This document shows, one piece after another, positions 18,235-26,050 of a DNA stretch of 64,000 nt. The position numbers were made by a program, and so were the translations under genes. Source of the stretch: Ollibium composti. GTDB taxonomy: Bacteria > Pseudomonadota > Alphaproteobacteria > Rhizobiales > Rhizobiaceae. The number at the start of each line of letters is the position of its first letter. The first letter of the stretch is position 1. Location of the stretch: the NCBI RefSeq assembly GCF_004801285.1, contig NZ_SSNY01000002.1:372001-436000 (forward strand). Direction: 5' to 3'. Below the pieces are notes generated by a model, which searched no databases, was not told the DNA's origin, and saw only the letters and a program-made list of their open reading frames with translations.

Positions 18235-19209
18235 TCACCCCGCTATGTCGATCACGCCGCAGTCGCCGGTGGCGGTGCCGAAGACGATGCGGCGGCCTTC
18301 GCCGTCCCACATCAGCGCGGTGACGGCTCCCTTGCCCGGCCGGCGCAGCAGCACCTCCTTCTGGTCGGCGAAGCGCGAGGCCAGCACCATGCCGTCGTCG
18401 TAGCCGATCGCCACCACCTCCTCGGAGGGATGGCAGGCAACGCAGGTGACCATGGCGTCGCCGCGCGTGCCGAGTTCCAGCGGCGCCTTGCCCATGGGGC
18501 CGTCCTTGCCCTGGAAGGGCCAGACGATCGCCGCTGGCGCGCCGGAACTCGCCAGCCACTTGCCCTTGGTCGACCACGACAGGCTTTTCACCTTGGCCGG
18601 ATAGCCCGACATGCGCATGTGCTTGCCGTCGGCGAGTTTCCAGCCGTGCAGGGCGTTCTCCTGCATGGTGGTGACGAGGAAGGCGCCGTCCGGCGAGAAG
18701 GTGGCGCCGGTGTGCGCGCCGGCCCATTCCAGTTCGGTCGGCTTGCCGTCGGTGGCGGGGAAATGCAGCGTCGCGCCGTTGTAGCGGGCGACCGCGATGC
18801 GCATGCCCTTCGGCGCGAAGGCAATGCCTTCCACCGAGCGGGGATGGGCAAACTCCTTCACCTTGCCGTCGGCGAAGCGCACGAAGGCATAGCGCCCCGC
18901 GCCATAGGCGATCGCGCCCTGCGGGCCGGCGGCGACACTGGTGATCCACTTTCGGCCGGCGCTCGCCAGTTCCTCGACAGTGCCGTCGGCCCTGATGGAA
19001 AAGACCTTGCCGTCCTCGCCGGCGGTGACGAGCCGGTTTGCCGCCGCGTCGAGCGCGGTGCACAACAGGCCATCATTGGCCTGCACGGTCTTGTGGCCAT
19101 GGTCGAGCCGGTGCACCGCGCCGTCGGCGAAGGCAAAGAAGGGAATGTCGTTCAGGAAGACGGCGGCGAGGCAATGGCCGTCGATGTCAAGCGGGGCGAC
19201 TGTAGGCAC
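18235..19209 (-). CDS. WD40-repeat protein
   Basis: A 324-residue beta-propeller protein with imperfect WD40 units (LVTAGEDGKVFSIRADG, GATFSPDGAFLVTTMQ, VKSLSWSTKGKWLASSG, TALMWDGEGRRIVFGTATG). No signal peptide or membrane segment is visible, so it is probably cytosolic. It lies downstream of the CobW GTPase on the same strand with a repeat element between them. A scaffold or metal-handling partner role is possible but not shown. Confidence 0.85.
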   Translation of the reverse strand: MPTVAPLDIDGHCLAAVFLNDIPFFAFADGAVHRLDHGHKTVQANDGLLCTALDAAANRLVTAGEDGKVFSIRADGTVEELASAGRKWITSVAAGPQGAIAYGAGRYAFVRFADGKVKEFAHPRSVEGIAFAPKGMRIAVARYNGATLHFPATDGKPTELEWAGAHTGATFSPDGAFLVTTMQENALHGWKLADGKHMRMSGYPAKVKSLSWSTKGKWLASSGAPAAIVWPFQGKDGPMGKAPLELGTRGDAMVTCVACHPSEEVVAIGYDDGMVLASRFADQKEVLLRRPGKGAVTALMWDGEGRRIVFGTATGDCGVIDIAG

Positions 19210-19232
19210 GAAAGATATTCCATCCGATGTTG

Positions 19233-19358
19233 GCGCTGCCCCTCACCCTTACCCTCTCCCCGTAAGGACGGGGAGAGGGGAATCACCGATGGCGGAACTG
19301 CTCTCCTCTCCCTGTTCTCACGGGGAGAGGATGCCGGCAGGCAGGTGAGGGGCAGCGC
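19233..19358. repeat. Type C paired inverted repeat between cobW and WD40 genes
   Basis: Outer arms GCGCTGCCCCTCA (19233-19245) and TGAGGGGCAGCGC (19346-19358) are perfect complements, with internal CTCCCCGT and ACGGGGAG hairpins. The T/A pair here replaces the C/G pair of the copy at 12437-12567, a compensating change. It fills most of the 161-base gap. Confidence 0.88.
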
Positions 19359-19370
19359 TGATGGTGAAAA

Positions 19371-20390
19371 TCAGGCCGCCTGGCACGCCTCGAAGCTCTT
19401 GCGCAGCCGCTCGGCGTCGAGGTCGCGGCCGATGAAGACCAGCCGGCTCTCGTGTTTCTCGCCGTCCTTCCAGGCGCGCTGGTGGTCGCCCTCGATGATC
19501 ATGTGGACGCCTTGCAGCACGTAGCGGTCGGGGTCGTCCTTGAAGGCGATGATGCCCTTGAGCCGAAGAATGTTCGGCCCTTCGAGCTGCGTCACCTTCT
19601 CGATCCAGGGGAAGAATTTCTTGGAGTCCATCTCGCCGGCGCGCAGCGACACCGACTGAACCGTCACGTCGTGGATGGCGGACGGGTGCGCGTGATCGTG
19701 CCCGTGGTGGTCATGATCGTGATGGCCATGTTCCTCGGCGTCGAGGAAATGCGGATCGTTCTCCACCGCCCGCTTCAGGTCGAAGGCGCCGCGGTCGAGA
19801 ACGTTGGCGAGATCGACGCCGGAGCGCTCGGTGCGGTGGATCTTCGCCGTCGGGTTGATGGCGCGCACTGTGGCCTCGACGGCTGCGAGTTCCTCCGGCG
19901 TCACGAGGTCGGTCTTGTTCAGCACGACGACATCGGCGAAGGCGATCTGGTCTTCCGCTTCCTTCGAATCCTTCAGGCGCAGCGGCAGGTGCTTGGCGTC
20001 GACCAGCGCCACCACCGCGTCGAGCCTGGTCTTGGAGCGGACGTCGTCGTCCATAAAGAAAGTCTGGGCGACGGGAACGGGATCGGCCAGCCCCGTGGTT
20101 TCCACCACGATGGCGTCGAAGCGGCCGGGCCGCCGCGTCAGGCCCTCCACCACGCGGATCAGGTCGCCGCGCACCGTGCAGCACACGCAGCCATTGTTCA
20201 TCTCGTAGATTTCCTCGTCGGATTCCACGATCAGGTCGTTGTCGATACCGATCTCGCCGAACTCGTTGACGATAACCGCGTAGCGCCGACCGTGATTCTC
20301 CGACAGGATGCGGTTGAGCAGCGTCGTCTTGCCGGAACCGAGATAGCCGGTGAGCACGGTGACGGGAATTTGCGTCTGGGCTTCGCTCAT
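19371..20390 (-). CDS. CobW/P47K-family GTP-binding metal chaperone
   Basis: A 339-residue G3E GTPase: Walker A GYLGSGKTTLLN, the metal-binding CxCC motif in NNGCVCCTVRGDL, the G4 motif VVLNKTDL, a His/Asp-rich loop (EEHGHHDHDHHGHDH) and a CobW C-terminal domain (ILRLKGIIAF, VLQGVHMIIEG). These proteins move zinc, cobalt or other metals into client enzymes. The histidine run suggests zinc or nickel storage, by analogy. ATG 20390 matches the family start; the longer frame to 20426 is not needed. No clear Zur operator is visible upstream. Confidence 0.92.
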   Translation of the reverse strand: MSEAQTQIPVTVLTGYLGSGKTTLLNRILSENHGRRYAVIVNEFGEIGIDNDLIVESDEEIYEMNNGCVCCTVRGDLIRVVEGLTRRPGRFDAIVVETTGLADPVPVAQTFFMDDDVRSKTRLDAVVALVDAKHLPLRLKDSKEAEDQIAFADVVVLNKTDLVTPEELAAVEATVRAINPTAKIHRTERSGVDLANVLDRGAFDLKRAVENDPHFLDAEEHGHHDHDHHGHDHAHPSAIHDVTVQSVSLRAGEMDSKKFFPWIEKVTQLEGPNILRLKGIIAFKDDPDRYVLQGVHMIIEGDHQRAWKDGEKHESRLVFIGRDLDAERLRKSFEACQAA

Positions 20391-20663
20391 GATGGGCCTC
20401 GAAAAATTGGAAGGGTTGGGCTCCATATAGGACGCCGCCGGCGCTTTTGCACGGTCGAAGCAATGATCCAGCGGGCGATGATCGGCGTCGTCGGGGCCTG
20501 CGGAATTCCTTTGTCATCTAACTGAAATAATCATCTGTCATGAGCGCAGCGGACGGTACGCTGCAGGCGCCGGCAAACTATCCGCCGGCGTCGTGCGCGC
20601 ATCGCCGATTGCCAATGCGCCCGTCGCGGCTATCGTGGCCGGACGGCCCTCAGGAGAAAGACC

Positions 20664-21158
20664 ATGGCCAAGGCAGACAGGGCAGCGACGATGAGCCGGC
20701 TGCATTCGGCCGCTAGGCTGGCGCGCACCGCGCTCGCCGCGCGGCTTCTGGCGCACGGCTTCTATGCCGGACAGGACCAGATCATGCTGGCGCTCGACCG
20801 CGAGGACGGCCAGACGCCGGGCACGCTGGCGGAGCGGCTGGGCGTGCGCCCGCCCACCATCACCAAGACGATCAACCGCCTGCAGGCGCAGGGTTTCCTC
20901 GACAAGAGGGCCTCCAATTCGGATGCGCGCCAGGCGCACATCTTTTTGACCGACCTCGGCCGCGAGGCCATCCACGCCATCGAGAAATCGGTGAAGAAGA
21001 CCGAGAAGCAGGCATTGAAGGGCCTCGACAAGAAGGAGCAGAAGGCCCTGTTCAAGCTGCTCGCCCGCATCGAGGCCAACCTGTCGGACGGCGAGACGGA
21101 ACTGGCCGAAGACGAGGCCGAGGACGTTGCGGAGCCGGTCGTCGAGACGGCGGCGTAG
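20664..21158 (+). CDS. MarR-family transcriptional regulator
   Basis: A 164-residue MarR regulator with a winged helix: GFYAGQDQIMLALDREDGQT, LAERLGVRPPTITKTINRL as the recognition helix region and KRASNSDARQAHIFLTDLGR as the wing. A charged, acidic C-terminal tail (residues ~145-164) is unusual for the family. AGGAGAAAG precedes the ATG. It has no adjacent partner on its strand other than a LacI regulator downstream, so its target is unknown. The 273-base gap 20391-20663 upstream shows no gene. Confidence 0.92.
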   Translation: MAKADRAATMSRLHSAARLARTALAARLLAHGFYAGQDQIMLALDREDGQTPGTLAERLGVRPPTITKTINRLQAQGFLDKRASNSDARQAHIFLTDLGREAIHAIEKSVKKTEKQALKGLDKKEQKALFKLLARIEANLSDGETELAEDEAEDVAEPVVETAA

Positions 21159-21238
21159 GCCGTCCCGCGCCGCGCCCCGCCGCCGAAATCCACAGGCCGG
21201 CGAAAAAGCTTTGATTTGCCCCGGATAGATGGCATAAG

Positions 21239-21263
21239 CCGCATTTAAACAGTTTAAATGCGG
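21239..21263. promoter_or_regulatory. 25-base palindrome, likely LacI-family operator
   Basis: CCGCATTTAAAC and GTTTAAATGCGG are perfect complements around one central A. The AT-rich core stands out in a GC-rich background. The last base is the first base of the GTG start of the LacI-family gene that follows, so binding here would block its own transcription. Confidence 0.75.
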
Positions 21264-22303
21264 TGCGGGGAGAGTGCGCGCTGGCACAGAAGATCAAGCT
21301 TTCGACCATTGCCGACGCGCTCGGCGTCTCGACCGCCACGGTTTCGCTGGCGCTGCGCGACAGCCCGCTGGTGGCGAGCGCCACGCGTGACAAGATCAAG
21401 GAACACGCGCGCGAGATCGGCTACATCTACAACCGCCGCGCCGCCTCGCTGCGCACCTCGCGCTCCGGCATCGTCGGCGTCGTCGTGCACGACATCATGA
21501 ACCCGTTCTATGCCGAGATCCTGCGCTCCATCGAGCATGAGCTGGACCGCAGCCGGCAAACCTTCCTGCTCTCCAACCACTACGACCAGGTGGAGAAGCA
21601 GCGCACCTTCATCGACACGCTGCTGCAACTCGGCGCCGACGGCGTCATCATGTCTCCGGCCATCGACACGCCGGCCGCCGATATCCTCATGGCCGAGGAG
21701 AACGGCCTGCCGGCCGTGCTGATCGCCCGCGACGTCGAGGGCGCGCATGTGCCGGTGTTTCGCGGCGACGACGCCTACGGCACGGCGCTCGCCACCAATC
21801 ACCTGATCTCGCTTGGCCATACCCGCATCGCCATGGTCGGCGGCACCGACCAGACGTCCACCGGCCGCGACCGCTACCAGGGTTACGTCAACGCCATGCA
21901 GGCGGCCGGGCTCGAGATCAAGCCGGCCTGGCGCATCCCCGGCCCGCGCACCAAGCAGGGCGGCTTCGAGGCCGCCGGCCAGTTCCTGGCGCTGAAGGAC
22001 AAGCCGACCGCAGCCTGCTGCTGGAATGATCTCGTCGCCATCGGCCTGATGAACGGCATCGCCCGCGCCGGGCTGACGCCGGGCATCGACATTTCCGTCA
22101 CCGGCTACGACGATCTCGAGGAGGCGGCGATCGCCACGCCGGCGCTGACCACCGTCTGGAACGGCCAGCGCGAGGTCGGGCGTCGTGCCGCCAGCGCACT
22201 GCTCGACAAGCTGAACGGCGAGCCGGTGCACATTTCGCAGGACCTCATCAAACCGGAGCTGCATGTGCGCCAGTCCACCGGCCGCCCGGTCGAGCGGCGC
22301 TGA
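21263..22303 (+). CDS. LacI-family transcriptional regulator
   Basis: A 346-residue LacI/GalR regulator: helix-turn-helix KLSTIADALGVSTATVSLAL, linker with RRAASLRTSRSGIVGVVVHD, then a periplasmic-binding-protein-like effector domain (FYAEILRSIEHELDRS, ISLGHTRIAMVGGT, DISVTGYDDLEEAAIATP). The start is uncertain. GTG 21263 gives the longest plausible form but has no ribosome site; GGGGAGAG at 21267-21274 lies at good distance before a CTG at 21281, which would give a 340-residue protein starting right at the DNA-binding domain. It probably controls the hydroxyacid dehydrogenase 51 bases downstream and itself. Confidence 0.9.
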   Translation: MRGECALAQKIKLSTIADALGVSTATVSLALRDSPLVASATRDKIKEHAREIGYIYNRRAASLRTSRSGIVGVVVHDIMNPFYAEILRSIEHELDRSRQTFLLSNHYDQVEKQRTFIDTLLQLGADGVIMSPAIDTPAADILMAEENGLPAVLIARDVEGAHVPVFRGDDAYGTALATNHLISLGHTRIAMVGGTDQTSTGRDRYQGYVNAMQAAGLEIKPAWRIPGPRTKQGGFEAAGQFLALKDKPTAACCWNDLVAIGLMNGIARAGLTPGIDISVTGYDDLEEAAIATPALTTVWNGQREVGRRAASALLDKLNGEPVHISQDLIKPELHVRQSTGRPVERR

Positions 22304-22354
22304 GGGCAACATCGTCCCGCCTCGCATTCCATTCCATATCGCAGGAGAACCGGC

Positions 22355-23347
22355 ATGGCCGCCGACCTTCGTTCCGTCACCGTCCTCATCCCCGGCAGGC
22401 TGCACGAGCAGTCCGTCAGGCGCATCGGCGAGACGTTCCGGCTGGTGGCCATCGACACCATCGATGCGGCGCTCCTGACCGACGAGATGAAGGCGACGGT
22501 GCGCGGCATCGCCGCCTCGCCGGCCATCGCCGGCGGCCTGGTGGGGCCGGATTTCATGAGGGCACTGCCGAAGCTGGAGATCGTCGCCAATTTCGGCGTC
22601 GGCTACGACGGCGTCGACGCTCGCCATGCCGGCGCCAACGGCATCATGGTCACCAACACGCCGGACGTGCTGACCGAGGAGGTGGCCGACACGGCACTCG
22701 GCCTGCTGATCGCGACCGTGCGCGAACTGCCGAAGGCGGAAGCCTGGCTGCGCGCCGGCAACTGGGCGGCGAAGGGCAATTTCCGGCTGAGCCCGCTGTC
22801 GCTGCGCGGCCGCAAGGTCGGCATTTTCGGCATGGGCCGCATCGGCATGGCGATCGCGCGCCGGCTGGAGGCGTTCGGCTTGTCCGTCGCCTATCACAAC
22901 CGCCGGCCGGTCGACGGACTGGCGTATGCCTATCACGCCACGCTGAAGGGGCTGGCCGAGGCGGTCGACACGCTGATTTCCGTCGTCCCCGGCACGCCGC
23001 AGACGGCGAAGGCCGTCAATGCCGAAATCCTCAAGGCGCTCGGCTCCGACGGCGTCTTCGTCAACATCGGCCGTGGCTCGACGGTGGACGAGTCGGCCTT
23101 GGCCGCCGCACTCGCCGACGGTACCATCGCCGCCGCCGGACTCGACGTCTTCGCCGACGAACCGAACGTTCCGCCGGCGCTGCTGGATGCGCCCAACACC
23201 GTGCTGTTGCCGCATATCGGCTCGGCTTCGGTCCATACCCGCCGCGCCATGGCCGACCTCGTGGTCGACAACCTGATCGCCTGGTTCTCCGACGGCAAGG
23301 CGATCACCCCGGTGCCGGAAACGGCAGGCATCGGCCACAATCGTTAA
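22355..23347 (+). CDS. D-isomer-specific 2-hydroxyacid dehydrogenase (glyoxylate/hydroxypyruvate reductase type)
   Basis: A 330-residue NAD(P)-dependent dehydrogenase. The Rossmann motif is VGIFGMGRIGMAIARRL, the substrate Arg region is NIGRGSTVDESAL, and the catalytic acid/base pair is in DVFADEPNVP and LLPHIGSAS (His). VANFGVGYDGVD is the N-terminal substrate-loop signature. It would reduce a 2-oxo acid such as glyoxylate, hydroxypyruvate or a sugar-derived keto acid. It follows a LacI regulator, which favours a sugar-acid substrate. AGGAGA precedes the ATG. Confidence 0.9.
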   Translation: MAADLRSVTVLIPGRLHEQSVRRIGETFRLVAIDTIDAALLTDEMKATVRGIAASPAIAGGLVGPDFMRALPKLEIVANFGVGYDGVDARHAGANGIMVTNTPDVLTEEVADTALGLLIATVRELPKAEAWLRAGNWAAKGNFRLSPLSLRGRKVGIFGMGRIGMAIARRLEAFGLSVAYHNRRPVDGLAYAYHATLKGLAEAVDTLISVVPGTPQTAKAVNAEILKALGSDGVFVNIGRGSTVDESALAAALADGTIAAAGLDVFADEPNVPPALLDAPNTVLLPHIGSASVHTRRAMADLVVDNLIAWFSDGKAITPVPETAGIGHNR

Positions 23348-23428
23348 CCGGCGCGTTTATGCGTTAACGGCACGGTAACCCTATGGAAACATTCTTCTCT
23401 TTGCCGAGGACGGCATTGGGGAGATTCG

Positions 23429-23818
23429 ATGAAAGCACTCGCTGCCGCGATCGGCGCCGTTGCGCTTCTGGGCGGCTTCCATTCCTTCCACGATGAGGGC
23501 GATGGAGCCGCTGTCGCCGCCGACCAAGGGCATGCGCCGGGGACCTACAGGCTGATCGCCAACGGCGGCGATGCGGCCTGCACGGTGACGCGCGGGGCGG
23601 ACCTGGCCGATGGGTTGTCGGAACTGATCGTCGGCGCGGGATGCCCGGCCGTGCTGCCCGGCATCGAGCGCGCGCGGTTCTGGCGCGACCGCAAGGACGG
23701 CACCGTCGGTTTCAGCGAGAACGGCGCCGATCCGCTGGTCAGCTTCGAGGCCGGCGACGGCGTCGACTACGAATCCTACGCCCCGGCCCTGCCGCTGCTG
23801 ACCTTGGTGGCCGAATAA
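23429..23818 (+). CDS. Secreted AprI/Inh-like protease-inhibitor-domain protein
   Basis: A 129-residue protein with a signal peptide (MKALAAAIGAVALLGGFHSF) and one small beta-barrel domain. The pattern GTYRLIANGGDAACTVT, GCPAVLPGIERARFW and NGADPLVSFE, with two cysteines that could form a disulfide, resembles the Inh/AprI/Omp19 family of inhibitors of secreted metalloproteases. No partner protease is in the window. The match is by fold pattern, so the inhibitor role is tentative. It stands alone, with GGGAGA before the ATG. Confidence 0.65.
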   Translation: MKALAAAIGAVALLGGFHSFHDEGDGAAVAADQGHAPGTYRLIANGGDAACTVTRGADLADGLSELIVGAGCPAVLPGIERARFWRDRKDGTVGFSENGADPLVSFEAGDGVDYESYAPALPLLTLVAE

Positions 23819-23834
23819 TCAAGCTGCCGGCTGG

Positions 23835-24608
23835 CTACTCCGCCGCCGTCCGTGTCGCGGTCCGCGCCGCCGCGTGTGCGCGCACGGCATCGCCGAAGGC
23901 CTTGAAGATGCGCTGCGAGATGCTGTCGGACTTCACCCAGTATTCGGGGTGCCATTGCACGCCGACGGCGAAGGCCCGCGCATCGCGCACCGACACGGCT
24001 TCCACCGTGCCGTCTTCGGCGACAGCCTCGACCTGCAATTTCGGGCCGAGCCGGTCGACCGCCTGACGGTGCACCGAATTGACCTTGATGTCGCCGGCGC
24101 CGAACACGCCCGCCAGACAGCTTCCCGGCTTGATCGAAACCGTCTGGTGGATGGCGAAGCGCTCGTCCTGGTTGTCGCTCACCGGCGCGCGGTGGTCGAG
24201 GGAACCTGGCCGCTCCTGGATCTCGCTGGCGAGCGAGCCGCCCAGCGCGACGTTCATCTCCTGGATGCCGCGGCAGATGGCGAGCAGCGGCACGCCGCGC
24301 TCCACCGCCTTGCGGATCAGCGGTAGCGTCGTGGCGTCCCGCGCCTCGTCGTAAGGCCCGTCGCGCTCGGTCGATTCCTTGCCGTAGAGCGAGGGATGGA
24401 CGTTGGATTTCGAGCCCGTCAGCATCACGCCGTCCACCGCCGAAAGCAGTTCGTCGAGGTCGAGCCGCTCGCCGAAGGAGGGCACCAAAAGCGGCAGCAC
24501 GCCGGCGCCGGAAAGGGCGGCTTCCACATACTGCTGCGGCGCTGCATGCCAGGTGTAGTTCTCGAACTGTTTGACATCTGTGGAGACGGCGACGAGCGGC
24601 TGGAGCAT
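23835..24608 (-). CDS. Class I glutamine-amidotransferase-like hydrolase (gamma-glutamyl-GABA hydrolase family)
   Basis: A 257-residue peptidase C26 protein: oxyanion region GVMLTGSKSNVHPSLY, nucleophile Cys in LLAICRGIQEMNVALGG and His-Glu in VGVQWHPEYW. The family hydrolyses gamma-glutamyl amides, for example gamma-glutamyl-GABA in putrescine breakdown. It could act on products of the glutamine-synthetase-like ligase at 14735-16123, although they are unlinked. ATG 24608 fits the family start; the 25 extra residues of the longer frame do not. Three phased direct repeats lie just upstream. Confidence 0.9.
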   Translation of the reverse strand: MLQPLVAVSTDVKQFENYTWHAAPQQYVEAALSGAGVLPLLVPSFGERLDLDELLSAVDGVMLTGSKSNVHPSLYGKESTERDGPYDEARDATTLPLIRKAVERGVPLLAICRGIQEMNVALGGSLASEIQERPGSLDHRAPVSDNQDERFAIHQTVSIKPGSCLAGVFGAGDIKVNSVHRQAVDRLGPKLQVEAVAEDGTVEAVSVRDARAFAVGVQWHPEYWVKSDSISQRIFKAFGDAVRAHAAARTATRTAAE

Positions 24609-24633
24609 CTGGGTTCCCGAGAAGCGAAACGAC

Positions 24634-24674
24634 GCGATTGCACTTACAAAATAGGCGATTGCAAGGCGATTTGC
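24634..24674. promoter_or_regulatory. Helically phased direct repeats GCGATTGCA
   Basis: GCGATTGCA occurs at 24634-24642 and 24655-24663, exactly 21 bases apart, and a variant GCGATTTGC follows at 24666-24674, 11 bases on. Spacings of two and one helical turns suggest a regulator binding one face of the DNA, 26-66 bases upstream of the hydrolase start. Confidence 0.55.
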
Positions 24675-24778
24675 CACGGCCATGTGCGGCTTGCGCCAGC
24701 CCGCCGCCGACGGCGGGTCATGGACCCGGCCGAATGCCCGTGCTGGACACGTCGCCTTCGGTGTGTATTGTCCGCTAA

Positions 24779-25957
<1,179 letters not shown>

Positions 25958-25981
25958 GCCGCGCCGCGTCGTCGGAACACG

Positions 25982-26012
25982 AAAAACCCCGGAGCGCCGC
26001 TCCGGGGTTTTT
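25982..26012. terminator. Bidirectional rho-independent terminator
   Basis: A perfect 14-base stem, AAAAACCCCGGAGC with GCTCCGGGGTTTTT, and a GCC loop. It has T runs on both strands, so it ends both the TRAP binding-protein gene and the convergent permease operon. Confidence 0.93.
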
Positions 26013-26050
26013 CTTTGCGCGTCGCGTTTCCTGTCGCGAATGAAACTTGC

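Noticed and set aside
20511-20541. Two TGTCAT motifs in the gap upstream of the MarR gene, considered as a Pho box
   Set aside because: The motifs are 24 bases apart rather than the 11 needed for tandem PhoB sites, and neither neighbour is a phosphate gene.
21254-23338. A 694-codon minus-strand frame across the LacI-family and dehydrogenase genes
   Set aside because: It spans two real plus-strand genes and the intergenic region, with no domain; antisense artefact.
24700-24717. Seven-base hairpin CCCGCCG/CGGCGGG considered as a terminator
   Set aside because: No T run on either side, and it lies in a promoter region between divergent genes.
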